Shown piece after piece: positions 5,429-13,511 of a stretch of DNA of 18,445 nucleotides (positions are counted from its first letter, which is position 1; each line of letters starts with the position of its first letter). This DNA is from TMED26 sp002694075 (GTDB lineage: Bacteria > Pseudomonadota > Alphaproteobacteria > Thalassobaculales > Thalassobaculaceae): the NCBI GenBank assembly GCA_036160575.1, contig JAYYDT010000106.1:1-18445 (forward strand). Direction: 5' to 3'. The notes beneath the pieces were generated by a model. It searched no databases, was not told the DNA's origin, and worked only from the letters and a program-made list of their open reading frames with translations. The translations under genes were made by a program, and so were the position numbers.

Positions 5429-6322
5429 CTAGGGGTTCGCGCCGGACAGCGACATGTACATGTTCATGAGTGCCTCGGACGCCTTCTTGGTTACGTCCTC
5501 CAGTTGATTGACCGCTTCCGAATGGGCGGCGGCGTTGATCGCCTCCGACGGCGCGACGTCATTTGTCAGTTCCGACAAAGAGATCCGGTCGTCGCCATTG
5601 TAGTCATATGACGCGAGGATGGCCGACGCGGCGATTGGCCCGAGAGGGATCATCGAGGCGGCGGCGCCAAAGGCGTCGGCCGGCTTGACGTCGTCGCTCG
5701 CGCCGGCCGCCATATACGCGCCGACACGCAACATGCGCGACAATTCCGCTTGGGTGAGCATCCCATCGCGATGGGTGTCGGCGACGTTGAACAACGCCTT
5801 TAAACAAAGATCCGCCGAGGCCGCGCAGGCTTCGGGCACCGCGCCCGCGTCCAGCATCACCGCGACGGTTTCGCCGTGCAGCAAGGCCAAGGGCCCCCGA
5901 AGGTTGGCGCAGCGATTGAGCCTTTCATACTCCCAAACCGTCGATTTCATCTCCTCGGGATTTCCCGGCGACGCGCCTTGCGCGGTGACCGGTGCGTCTT
6001 CTTTCAGAAAAGCCCATTCGAGAACGTTGGGGTCCGCCATGCGGAGATAATATTGGTGATCGCTTTCGGTGCGCGCCGATTGCCAGCCGGTTTTCGGGTC
6101 GAACGCGGCGAGTTCGACGGTGGTCACTTCCAAAGTTTCGTCGCGCACATAGAGCTGTATCGAGCCGGTGTTGACCACCAAGCCTTCCGGCGCGTCGCAT
6201 GCGCCATAGACGAATAGCCCGTTTCGCTTGGGCTTCGGGAGTTCGTCGCCCTGCGCGTCGAACGCGCCGGCAAAAGCCCAAAGGCCGGCCGACATAACCA
6301 ATAGAAACGAAGTGCGGAACAT
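5429..6322 (-). CDS. Exported EF-hand calcium-binding protein
   Basis: A 297-residue protein with a Sec-type signal peptide: MFRTS, a hydrophobic run FLLVMSAGLWAFAGAF (6-21) and a likely cleavage near residues 20-24, so it is probably periplasmic. Residues 25-160 form a domain I do not recognise, containing two cysteines (42 and 138). The C-terminal part has two EF-hand loops: Asp182 to Glu193, with His184 at the third position, and Asp240 to Glu251 (DYNGDDRISLSE), which is closer to canonical. Further cysteines at 166 and 173 could form disulfides. The start follows GAGGAGGT by seven bases, with a promoter-like sequence at 6355-6383. It is monocistronic and divergent from the crotonase gene. 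Calcium sensing or structural binding is inferred from the EF-hands alone. Confidence 0.8.
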   Translation of the reverse strand: MFRTSFLLVMSAGLWAFAGAFDAQGDELPKPKRNGLFVYGACDAPEGLVVNTGSIQLYVRDETLEVTTVELAAFDPKTGWQSARTESDHQYYLRMADPNVLEWAFLKEDAPVTAQGASPGNPEEMKSTVWEYERLNRCANLRGPLALLHGETVAVMLDAGAVPEACAASADLCLKALFNVADTHRDGMLTQAELSRMLRVGAYMAAGASDDVKPADAFGAAASMIPLGPIAASAILASYDYNGDDRISLSELTNDVAPSEAINAAAHSEAVNQLEDVTKKASEALMNMYMSLSGANP

Positions 6323-6354
6323 AGCTGTGACCTCCTCGGCCGTTCACTCGGTCG

Positions 6355-6383
6355 TTTATATAGGCGGCGCACGGGCGCGGCAA
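6355..6383 (-). promoter_or_regulatory. Sigma70-type promoter of the EF-hand gene
   Basis: Read on the minus strand, TTGCCG (6383-6378) and TATAAA (6360-6355) are separated by exactly 17 bases, close to the sigma70 consensus. The -10 box ends 32 bases before the ATG at 6322, giving a short leader that includes the GAGGAGGT ribosome site. This is the clearest promoter match in the window. Confidence 0.5.
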
Positions 6384-6465
6384 AGCGCGGTTCGCTCGGA
6401 CTGGCCGTCAGGCCGGTGGACTGGTTATGCTGGTCGGCGGCGGGTCTTTAAAAATGGGGGGTGAA

Positions 6466-7329
6466 ATGACCTATCAAGACATCGAAACCACGACATCGGA
6501 CGGTGTGATGACCATCACCTTAAGCCGGGCGGATAAATTGAACGCCTTGTCGCGGCCGATGCGTCATTCCCTGCTGGCCGCCTTTGACGAGGCCGACAAG
6601 GATGACCAAGTGCGCGCCGTCATCGTCACCGGCGCGGGGCGCGCCTTTTGCGCCGGCGCCGACCTCAGCAAAGGCGAGGAAACCTTTAATTACGAAAAGC
6701 GCGGCGAATTGCGGCCCGACGGTCTCAACCGGGACGGTGGCGGCTTGGTGACGTTGCGCATCTTTGCCTCCAAAAAGCCGGTCATCGCCGCCATCAATGG
6801 CCCGGCGGTCGGCTTTGGCGCGACCATGACCTTGCCGATGGACCTTCGCCTGGCCTCCAGCGCGGCCCGCATCGGGTTTGTGTTCACTCGCCGCGGGGTC
6901 GTCCCAGAGGCTTGTTCATCATGGTTTCTGCCGCGCCTTGTCGGCATATCGCAAGCCCTGCAATGGACCTTGTCGGGCCGTGTTTTCTCCGCCGAGGAGG
7001 CGCTCGCCGGTGGGCTTGTCAGCGAGGTGCTGCCGCCCGAGGCGTTGTTACCGCGGGCGCAAGAACTGGCCGCCGAAATCGCCCATAATACCTCGGCTGT
7101 TTCGGTCGCGATGACGCGCCAGATGATGTGGCAAATGCTGGGCGCGTCGCATCCCATGGAAGCGCACCGCGTCGACTCGCGCGGGATGCAACAGATGGGG
7201 CGAATGGCCGACGCTCGCGAAGGCGTTCAATCCTTTCTGGACAAACGGCCGGCGCGGTTCTCCCTGCGCGTTAGCGCGGATATGCCGGCCGTCTTCCCAT
7301 GGCGCGCCGAACCGCGCTTCGAAGATTAA
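6466..7329 (+). CDS. Crotonase-family enoyl-CoA hydratase/isomerase
   Basis: A 287-residue member of the crotonase superfamily, which binds acyl-CoA and stabilises an enolate. The oxyanion-hole segments are visible: AFCAGADLS (60-68) and AINGPAVGFGATM (109-121). Glu148 in RRGVVPEACSSWFLPRLVG sits at the second catalytic glutamate position. Hydratase is the default reading, but isomerase, hydrolase or dehalogenase activity cannot be excluded. The C-terminal QSFLDKRPARFS is typical of enoyl-CoA hydratases, followed by about 20 additional residues. I placed the start at 6466, where GGGGGTGAA precedes it; in-frame ATGs at 6427 and 6454 would add a low-complexity GGGS segment and lack a ribosome site. 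The TauD-family gene follows on the same strand, 85 bases downstream. Confidence 0.88.
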   Translation: MTYQDIETTTSDGVMTITLSRADKLNALSRPMRHSLLAAFDEADKDDQVRAVIVTGAGRAFCAGADLSKGEETFNYEKRGELRPDGLNRDGGGLVTLRIFASKKPVIAAINGPAVGFGATMTLPMDLRLASSAARIGFVFTRRGVVPEACSSWFLPRLVGISQALQWTLSGRVFSAEEALAGGLVSEVLPPEALLPRAQELAAEIAHNTSAVSVAMTRQMMWQMLGASHPMEAHRVDSRGMQQMGRMADAREGVQSFLDKRPARFSLRVSADMPAVFPWRAEPRFED

Positions 7330-7370
7330 GCCCGGCCAAAAGTGTGTGCCGACGCGTGAGGAGAAGTGAA

Positions 7371-7418
7371 ATGGCGAGACCGGTTTTTTGTGCGCGGCCG
7401 GGGCGGCCCCGCGGATGA
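7371..7418 (+). CDS. Putative 15-residue leader ORF upstream of TauD-family gene
   Basis: A 15-codon ORF (MARPVFCARPGRPRG) starts right after the strong site GAGGAGAAGTGAA. It ends with TGA at 7416-7418, overlapping the ATG of the dioxygenase (7415-7417) as ATGA. The dioxygenase has no good ribosome binding site of its own, so ribosomes finishing this ORF could reinitiate. The peptide is Arg/Pro-rich (four Arg, three Pro); polyproline stalling is not expected because the prolines are not consecutive. Confidence 0.45.
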   Translation: MARPVFCARPGRPRG

Positions 7419-8287
7419 ACACCCCCCTCGCCCTCCACCCGGTGACCGGCGCGATTGGCGCCGAGATCGTCGGATTCGACGTCGCGGGCCTGCTGCGATC
7501 CGGCGCGCTGGCGGATTACGCCGCCGCGCTCAAGGCCGCCCTGCATCGCCATCACGTCCTTTTTCTGCGCGACCAGGCCATCGATCGCGCCGGCCAAAAG
7601 CGGCTGACAGCCCTTTTTGGTCCACTCACCCAGGTCCCCTATGTCGAAGCGATGGCCGATGACCCGGAGGTCATCGCCGTCCTGAAGGAAGCGAACGAGG
7701 CCGGCGGTGGGGTGTTCGGCGGCGATTGGCATTCCGATTTCAGTTTCCTCGCCAAACCGCCGGCCGGCTCGGTGCTGGTGGCGGTCGAGGTGCCGCCGTT
7801 TGGCGGCGACACGTTGTGGGCGAACCAGGAGCTGGCGCTAGAGACGCTGCCCGCCGATCTCCGCCGGCAGATTGCCGGGCGCGACGGCATTCACAGCGGC
7901 AAACCTTACGGGGTCGCGCACGCACCGCCGCCGGAAACCCAAAGTGGCCGGTCCATCAAAATGACGCGCGGCGATCCGGCCGCCGACCGCGAACAAGCGC
8001 ACCCGCTGATTCGCCGGCATCCCGAGAGCGGCGCCGACGCCCTGTTCGTCAACCCGATCTACACCACCCGCCTGGCCGACCGCGACGAAGCGGCCAGCGC
8101 CGACCTCCTCGCCCGCCTGTACCATCACGCCACCCAGCCAGGCTTGTGCTGCCGCTGGCGGTGGCAAGCGGGCGATATCGCGATTTGGGACAACCGCACG
8201 ACCCTGCATTACGCGGTCAACGATTACAATGGCTATCGCCGCCTGCTCTATCGAACGACTTTCGGGGACCCGCCGAACGCCGGATAA
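7415..8287 (+). CDS. TauD/TfdA-family Fe(II)/2-oxoglutarate dioxygenase
   Basis: A 290-residue enzyme of the TauD/TfdA family, using Fe(II), O2 and 2-oxoglutarate to hydroxylate a small molecule, as for taurine or 2,4-D. The metal triad is His106-x-Asp108 (in GDWHSDFSF) and His265 (in NRTTLHYAVNDY); Arg276 or Arg280 near the end (RRLLYRTT) is the likely 2-oxoglutarate carboxylate ligand, and Thr133 in GGDTLWAN is also typical. The opening ALHPVTGAIGAEIVGFDV is the standard start of the family, supporting the ATG at 7415; a TTG at 7388 would add nine unrelated residues. Substrate unknown. It follows the crotonase gene and converges with the acetyltransferase gene 16 bases away. Confidence 0.88.
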   Translation: MNTPLALHPVTGAIGAEIVGFDVAGLLRSGALADYAAALKAALHRHHVLFLRDQAIDRAGQKRLTALFGPLTQVPYVEAMADDPEVIAVLKEANEAGGGVFGGDWHSDFSFLAKPPAGSVLVAVEVPPFGGDTLWANQELALETLPADLRRQIAGRDGIHSGKPYGVAHAPPPETQSGRSIKMTRGDPAADREQAHPLIRRHPESGADALFVNPIYTTRLADRDEAASADLLARLYHHATQPGLCCRWRWQAGDIAIWDNRTTLHYAVNDYNGYRRLLYRTTFGDPPNAG

Positions 8288-8303
8288 TCAGCTTCTAGCC
8301 GGG

Positions 8304-8855
8304 TCAAGCCCCCCCGGCCATCGTGAAACGCGCAACTGTCAAGCCGAAGGCTTTCACAAAACTGGGCTCGCGCGTCATGCCGATTTTTTCCATGACCCGG
8401 ATGGAAGCGCGGTTTTCCGGAAGCGCCAGGCCAAAAAGATGGTCCAGGCGCAGGTGGTCAAAGGCGTAATCGCGCGCCGCCCGCGCCCCCTCCGTCGCCA
8501 ATCCGCGTCCCCAAACGGCGCTGTCCAGGGTGTAAAGGATTTCGGTTATGCCGTCATATTCGGCCAATTCCCGCAGGCCGAGATGTCCGCGCAGCAAGCC
8601 GTCCGCCTTGGTGACCACCGCCCACGGCGCGTAGCCGGTTCCCGCCCGCCACGGTTTGGCGAAATCGGCGACCAGTCGCGCCGCCACCTGGTTGGCCTGG
8701 ACCGCGCGATCAACCCCGCCGGGAAGATATTGAATGACTTCCGGTTTGGACCGGATGGCGGCATAGGCGGCGATGTCCGTCGCCTCGAATGGTCGCAGCA
8801 GCAGACGTGGCGGTTCCAGCCCGGCATGCGGGTTTTCGATCGCCCTTGGCTCCAT
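8304..8855 (-). CDS. GNAT acetyltransferase, RimJ/RimL type
   Basis: A 183-residue GNAT-fold protein resembling RimJ/RimL-type N-acetyltransferases. It opens with LEPPRLLLRPFEATDIAAYAA, has the acetyl-CoA pyrophosphate loop in AVWGRGLATEGA (113-124) and the NRASIRVMEKIGM segment (148-160) that closes the fold. These enzymes move an acetyl group from acetyl-CoA to an amine, either on proteins or on small molecules; the target is unknown. It is the last gene of the minus-strand catabolic group, 40 bases after the HpaI-family stop, so it may be cotranscribed without being part of the pathway. No strong ribosome site is visible upstream of 8855. Confidence 0.82.
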   Translation of the reverse strand: MEPRAIENPHAGLEPPRLLLRPFEATDIAAYAAIRSKPEVIQYLPGGVDRAVQANQVAARLVADFAKPWRAGTGYAPWAVVTKADGLLRGHLGLRELAEYDGITEILYTLDSAVWGRGLATEGARAARDYAFDHLRLDHLFGLALPENRASIRVMEKIGMTREPSFVKAFGLTVARFTMAGGA

Positions 8856-8895
8856 CGACCGGGGCCGCCGCGCGCCGCGCCACCGCCTGTCGCGC

Positions 8896-9666
8896 TTAAC
8901 CGGTCTGGCTTTTGAACGCCTCCAGCTGCTGGCGCACGCCGGCCATCAGACAGGCCAAGTCGGAGGTCAGCATGACCATGTCGAAGCCACGCTTGACCGC
9001 GCCGGCGGCGAAATCGGCGCCGGCGCAATGCATCACCGCCTTGATGCCGTGGCGATGGGCGGTGTCGCGGATCTTGTCGCAGGTCTCCATGTGCAGCGGG
9101 TCGGGATTGTCGGCGCGCGGCGCCAGGCCCAGAGCCAGCGACAAATCCGCCGGCCCGATATAGACCGCGTCCAAACCGGGGGTGGCGCAGATCGCCTCCA
9201 AATTGGCCAAGCCCTCGGCGGTCTCGATCATCGCCATGACAATGATCTCGTCATTGGCGTGCGCGACATAATCGCCGCCGCCATATTGCAAGCCGCGGAC
9301 CGGTCCGACCGAGCGCATGCCGACCGGTGAATAGCGACAGGCCGCCACCGCCCGCGCGGCTTCCTCGGCGGTGTTGACCAAGGGCACGATGATCCCGTAG
9401 GCGCCAAGGTCCAAGGCCCGCATGATGGTCGCCGGATCGTTCCACGGCACGCGCACGAACGGCACCGTGTCGGTTTGCGAGACCGCCTGCAGCATCGGCA
9501 ACAGATGGTTCATCTCGACCGTGCCGTGCTGGAGATCGACACAGAGCGCGTCGAAGCCGCCCTGGCGGGCCATCACTTCGGCCGAAAACCCGTGGGCGAT
9601 GGATAGCCAGCCCAATGTCGCGCATTTGTTATCGCGCCAGATTTCTTTGATTTTATTCGCTCGCAT
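8896..9666 (-). CDS. HpcH/HpaI-family class II (metal-dependent) aldolase
   Basis: A 256-residue member of the HpcH/HpaI aldolase/citrate lyase family, pyruvate-forming retro-aldol enzymes such as HpaI and the 2-keto-3-deoxy-rhamnonate aldolase YfaU. Catalytic features seen are His47 in CVDLQHGTVE, Arg72 in VRVPWND, and the metal ligands Glu148 (MIETAEG) and Asp174 (YIGPADLSLALG). The start was set at 9666 because AAGGA lies six bases before it; the ATG at 9672 directly abuts the site. It lies between a dehydratase-type enolase-superfamily gene and an acetyltransferase gene, and follows the former by 39 bases, in one likely operon. The inferred substrate is a 2-keto-3-deoxy sugar acid, split into pyruvate and an aldehyde; the exact sugar is not evident. 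Confidence 0.87.
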   Translation of the reverse strand: MRANKIKEIWRDNKCATLGWLSIAHGFSAEVMARQGGFDALCVDLQHGTVEMNHLLPMLQAVSQTDTVPFVRVPWNDPATIMRALDLGAYGIIVPLVNTAEEAARAVAACRYSPVGMRSVGPVRGLQYGGGDYVAHANDEIIVMAMIETAEGLANLEAICATPGLDAVYIGPADLSLALGLAPRADNPDPLHMETCDKIRDTAHRHGIKAVMHCAGADFAAGAVKRGFDMVMLTSDLACLMAGVRQQLEAFKSQTG

Positions 9667-9705
9667 CGCCATTCCTTCACTGATGATTTGGGGGGAGAGC
9701 CGCGC

Positions 9706-10815
9706 TCATCGCAGCACGTCGACCGTTTTCGCTTGGATCAGGTCAAAGTCGATTTTCGCGCCCAGGCCCGGCGCGGTCGGCGCGTGAATGACACCGTCCG
9801 CGTCGGGCTCAAGATCGTCGATGATGCCATATTTCTGCGCCTCGGTCGGCAACAGAACCTCGAAGTAAGTGGTGTTTCGGATAGACAGGATCACATGCAG
9901 GTTCGCCCAGTTGTTGAGCGAGTTACCACCGTGATGCACCTCGTAATTCATGCCGAAAGCCTCGGCCAAATGGGCGGTCTTCAGGATCGGCGTGATGCCG
10001 CCCTTGACCGCCACGTCGCCGCGCAGATAGTCCGTCGCCTTGTTGATGATCCAGGGCACGTAATTGGTGAACCCACCTGGCGAGTATTCGGTTGCCATCA
10101 AGGGAATCGACAGTTTCTCGCGCAGCTTGATACAGCCCATCAGATCGTCATCGGCCAGGGGGTCCTCGTACCAGTAAAAATTCAACTCCTCGATCGCGCG
10201 ACCGACCTTGATCGCCTGCTCGTAGGAATAGCTCCAGGTCGAGTCCAGCATGATATCGAAATCGTCGCCGACCGCCGCGCGCACCGCCCGGCAGACCTCG
10301 ATATCCTCGCGCCATTCGGTCGGGGGATGAATTTTGTACGCCGCCCAACCGCCGTCGCGGTAGCGCACCGCCTCTTCGGCGTATTCACTGCGCGACGTCA
10401 TGATCGCCGATGACGCGTAGGCGCGGATCGACTGGCGATAGCCGCCCAGCAACTTATACAGCGGCACGCCCGCCGCTTTTGCGGCGATGTCGTGGAGGGC
10501 GATGTCCATGGCGCCAATCGACCTGAGCGAGGTGTGGCGATTGCGCTTCCACATGTCCTGGTACAGCCGTTCGCGGTCCAACGGGTCCTGGCCCATCACC
10601 AAGGGCTTGAGTTTGGCGATCAGCCCCTGGGCGTCGAGCGCCGCGCTATAGGTCGCCGAGCCGAGAAAGGCGTGACCCTCAAGCCCGTCGTCGGTTCGCA
10701 GGGTCAACAAGCCAAGGGCCGAATGGCCCAAAAGATTGGCCGAACCCAGCGCGTAGCGGGTGGCCGGAATGTCGTCCCACGCGAACAGGGTCAAGCTCAC
10801 ATCATCGATTTTCAT
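9706..10815 (-). CDS. Mandelate racemase/muconate lactonizing enzyme (enolase) superfamily
   Basis: A 369-residue enolase-superfamily enzyme. The metal ligands Asp191 (MLDSTW), Glu217 (YEDPL) and Glu243 (ATEY) and the acid/base dyad Asp267-His294 (VHHGGNS) have mandelate-racemase spacing. At the second-strand base motif the sequence reads AYKIHPP, so Lys161 is present but the partner of the KxK motif is His163. Members are mostly acid-sugar dehydratases or racemases, making 2-keto-3-deoxy acids. Being 31 bases downstream of a GMC oxidoreductase and just upstream of an HpcH/HpaI aldolase, a dehydratase role for a sugar acid is the best inference. A GGGAG site precedes the ATG. Exact substrate unknown. 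Confidence 0.87.
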   Translation of the reverse strand: MKIDDVSLTLFAWDDIPATRYALGSANLLGHSALGLLTLRTDDGLEGHAFLGSATYSAALDAQGLIAKLKPLVMGQDPLDRERLYQDMWKRNRHTSLRSIGAMDIALHDIAAKAAGVPLYKLLGGYRQSIRAYASSAIMTSRSEYAEEAVRYRDGGWAAYKIHPPTEWREDIEVCRAVRAAVGDDFDIMLDSTWSYSYEQAIKVGRAIEELNFYWYEDPLADDDLMGCIKLREKLSIPLMATEYSPGGFTNYVPWIINKATDYLRGDVAVKGGITPILKTAHLAEAFGMNYEVHHGGNSLNNWANLHVILSIRNTTYFEVLLPTEAQKYGIIDDLEPDADGVIHAPTAPGLGAKIDFDLIQAKTVDVLR

Positions 10816-10846
10816 CGCTCGCTCCCGGGGTGCTCGGCGGCGGGGG

Positions 10847-12454
10847 TTAGGCCGCCGCGTGATCCTCTTTCAACAGGTCGGCGCATTTTTCGCCGATCAT
10901 GATACAGGCGGCGTTGGTGTTGCCACTGACCATCGTCGGCATGATCGAGGCGTCGGCGACGCGCAACCCGTGCAGTCCATGCACGCGCAGGCGCGCGTCG
11001 ACCACCGCGCCCGGCCCCTGGCCCATGCGACAGGTGCCGACGGGGTGGTAGGCGGTCTCGGAGTTGCCGCGGATATAATCCAAAATTTGATCATCGGTTT
11101 CGATCTCGGCGCCGGGCGAGAATTCGGCGCCGCGCACTTGGCGCATCGCCTGCGTGTCCATCAGCGCGCGAATTTGGCGGAAGCCGCGGGTCATGACGTC
11201 ACGGTCGATTGGGTCGGACAAGAATTTAAAGCGGATCGCCGGCTGGTCGGTGGGATTGGCCGACTGGATGTGGATCGATCCCAAGCTTTCCGGGCGCAAT
11301 TGGTAGACCGCGATGGTCATCGCCGGGAAATCGTGCAACTGGCGTTTTTTCGGATTTTTGACGGCATAGGGCACGATATGCATTTGCACATCCGGGGTTT
11401 CCAATTCGGCGCGGGTTTTTAAAAACGCCAACATCGGCGCCGAGGGCAGGCTGACGAAACCGCGGCGGGTGACGGCGTAGCGAAGGGCTTGGGCGACTCG
11501 GCCAAAGCCCTGCATCCGCTTGTTATAAGACAGTTCCGGGCGTGCCATATGGTATTGGATGCGGGCGTTGATATGGTCGCGCAGATGCTCGCCGACACCG
11601 GGCAATTCATGGCGCGCCTCGATGCCGAAGGATTTGATGAGCTCCGGCTGGCCGATCCCCGATAGCTCCAAAAGCTGGGGCGAGGCGACGCCGCCGGAAC
11701 AGACGATCACCTCTCGGCCGGCGGTCGCTTCGACCATGCGGCCGCCTTGTTCATAGACCACGCCGGTGCAGCGGCCGCCTTCCAGGGTCACGCGATGGGT
11801 GTGGGCCCGCGTTTCGATGCGCAGGTTCGGCCGGTTTTTGATCGGGTCGAGATAGCAGCGCGCGGTGCTTTGGCGGATGCCGTTGCTGATGGTGGTCTGG
11901 GTGCGCACGATGCCTTCCTGGCTCGCGCCGTTGTAGTCGGGGTTGGGTGCGACGCCAAGCTCGTCGGCGGCGGCCCGAACGGCCTCATAAAGCGGCCCCT
12001 CGTCGGTCGCCTCGCTAACTCGCAGCGGCCCGCCCTGGGCGCGCAAATCGTCGCCGCCCTGCTCGTAATGTTCCATCCGCCGAAAGATCGGCAGAACGTC
12101 CTGGAAACTCCAGCCACGATTGCCGAGCTGGCCCCAGGTATCGTAATCGAGCGGTTGGCCGCGCACGAAAACCAGGCCATTGATCGCGCTGGAGCCGCCC
12201 AAAAGCTTGCCGCGCGGCACCGGAATGCGGCGGTTCGCGGTGGTTTCCTCAGGCTCGGAACGGTAACACCAATTGGCGGCCGGATTATCGATCAACAAAC
12301 CGAAGCTAACCGGAAAGCGCGAGGCCCAGTGGCCGGCGGCGCCCGCCTCCAAGAGCAGGACCCGCCATTTTGGGTTTTCGGTCAGGCGGTGGGCCAGCGC
12401 GGCGCCGGCCGACCCGGCCCCCACAATGATGAAGTCATAGGCGTCAGCGGTCAT
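10847..12454 (-). CDS. GMC-family FAD-dependent alcohol/choline dehydrogenase
   Basis: A 535-residue glucose-methanol-choline oxidoreductase. The N-terminal dinucleotide motif GAGSAGAAL (residues 12-20 from the chosen start) binds FAD, and the GMC signature PRGKLLGGSSAINGLV is visible. The active-site pair is His470 in YHPVGTCRMG and Asn514 in SGNTNAAC. It is closest in layout to choline-dehydrogenase/BetA-type enzymes, but no betaine-aldehyde dehydrogenase gene is adjacent, so choline is not a firm substrate. The start is uncertain: ATG at 12463 lies directly on the GGGGG site, while ATG at 12454 is nine bases from it. It heads the four-gene minus-strand group and is divergent from the SDR gene. 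Soluble, with no signal peptide. Confidence 0.9.
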   Translation of the reverse strand: MTADAYDFIIVGAGSAGAALAHRLTENPKWRVLLLEAGAAGHWASRFPVSFGLLIDNPAANWCYRSEPEETTANRRIPVPRGKLLGGSSAINGLVFVRGQPLDYDTWGQLGNRGWSFQDVLPIFRRMEHYEQGGDDLRAQGGPLRVSEATDEGPLYEAVRAAADELGVAPNPDYNGASQEGIVRTQTTISNGIRQSTARCYLDPIKNRPNLRIETRAHTHRVTLEGGRCTGVVYEQGGRMVEATAGREVIVCSGGVASPQLLELSGIGQPELIKSFGIEARHELPGVGEHLRDHINARIQYHMARPELSYNKRMQGFGRVAQALRYAVTRRGFVSLPSAPMLAFLKTRAELETPDVQMHIVPYAVKNPKKRQLHDFPAMTIAVYQLRPESLGSIHIQSANPTDQPAIRFKFLSDPIDRDVMTRGFRQIRALMDTQAMRQVRGAEFSPGAEIETDDQILDYIRGNSETAYHPVGTCRMGQGPGAVVDARLRVHGLHGLRVADASIMPTMVSGNTNAACIMIGEKCADLLKEDHAAA

Positions 12455-12576
12455 TTTTTTCATCCCCCAAAAGCCGGGTCCTGTCCCCCGTTAAAATGTC
12501 ACCTCAAGAAGGTGGCGGCGGGCAAGAAAATTCGGCCTGGTCAAATCCGCGCGCGGCGGCCTGATCGCCGAGAGTG

Positions 12577-12594
12577 CCGCCGGCTGACCGGCGG
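12577..12594. other. Perfect GC hairpin in the GMC/SDR divergent region
   Basis: CCGCCGG-CTGA-CCGGCGG is a perfect 7-base stem with a four-base loop. It lies in the 256-base region between the divergent GMC and SDR start codons. No T-run follows. A second, perfect palindrome CCCGGCGCCGGG (12679-12690) lies just before the SDR ribosome binding site and could mask it in RNA. No firm promoter is recognisable here. Confidence 0.4.
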
Positions 12595-12710
12595 GCGATC
12601 TCTGCCTTGCCGATAGGGCGCCAAGGCGAGACACTCGCCGGCGCGGGGGATGTTCCGCGAATCACAACGCGCGGCGCGCCCGGCGCCGGGCGGGGAGGGG
12701 ATTTAAGCTT

Positions 12711-13463
12711 ATGATGAAAACAGTCCTGATCACCGGCGCCGCCCGCGGCATTGGTCTGGCGACGGCCGAGATTTTCGCCGAGAACCATTACAACATCGTG
12801 CTGCTCGACCGTGACGCGCCAGCCCTGGCGGCGGCCGGCGAACGGTTGCCGGACGCGCTCCGCCTGCCGATTGACATCGCCAACCCCCAGGCTGGCGGAC
12901 AGGTGGCGGCCGCGATCAAAGGCCATTTCGGGCGCTTGGATTGTTTGGTGAACAATGCCGGCGTGGCCGATTTCGGCCCTATCGAAGCCTGTGACGCGAC
13001 AACTTGGCGGCGGGTCATGGACACCAATTTGGACGGCATGTTTTATCTGTCGCAAGCGCTCACGCCGCTGCTCCGCGAAACCCGCGGTTGTCTGGTCAAT
13101 ATCGCCTCGATTTCCGGCCTGCGCGCCTCGACCTTGCGAGTCGCCTATGGCACGTCGAAGGCGGCGGTCATGCACCTGACCCAGCAACAGGCGGTCGAGC
13201 TCGGCGAATATGGCATTCGCGCCAATTGTGTGGCGCCGGGCCCGGTGCGGACCAAGTTGGCGATGGCCGTGCACACCCAGGAAATTATCGACGCCTATCA
13301 CGACGCCATCCCGCTCAACCGCTATGGCACCGAGCGGGAAATCGGCGAGGCCGTCTATTTCCTGTGCTCTGACAAGGCGTCTTATGTGACCGGCCAGACC
13401 CTCGCCGTCGACGGTGGTTTCGACGCCAGCGGCGTGGGCCTGCCGGCCCTGCGCGCGACATAG
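12711..13463 (+). CDS. Short-chain dehydrogenase/reductase (SDR)
   Basis: A 250-residue classical SDR. It has TGAARGIG (8-15) for the dinucleotide, an acidic Asp33 in VLLDRD that favours NAD(H), NNAG (81-84), Asn106, and the catalytic Ser133/Ser135 with Tyr146 and Lys150 in YGTSK. The end is typical: YVTGQTLAVDGG, used for tetramer contacts. It would oxidise or reduce a hydroxyl/keto pair on a small molecule. GGGGAGGGG lies ten bases before the ATG at 12711; a second ATG follows at once. It is divergent from the GMC operon across 256 bases and may serve the same pathway, for example dehydrogenating a polyol or keto acid. It converges with the acyl-CoA synthetase gene 48 bases away. Substrate unknown. 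Confidence 0.9.
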   Translation: MMKTVLITGAARGIGLATAEIFAENHYNIVLLDRDAPALAAAGERLPDALRLPIDIANPQAGGQVAAAIKGHFGRLDCLVNNAGVADFGPIEACDATTWRRVMDTNLDGMFYLSQALTPLLRETRGCLVNIASISGLRASTLRVAYGTSKAAVMHLTQQQAVELGEYGIRANCVAPGPVRTKLAMAVHTQEIIDAYHDAIPLNRYGTEREIGEAVYFLCSDKASYVTGQTLAVDGGFDASGVGLPALRAT

Positions 13464-13511
13464 TCCGAGCGGGCGCCGTCGCCTCTCAAGGACCGGACCT
13501 GGCGCCTCGGC

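Noticed and set aside
10847..12454. Glycine-betaine synthesis from choline (betA/betB)
   Set aside because: The GMC enzyme is not next to a betaine-aldehyde dehydrogenase, regulator or choline transporter; the neighbours fit sugar-acid breakdown better.
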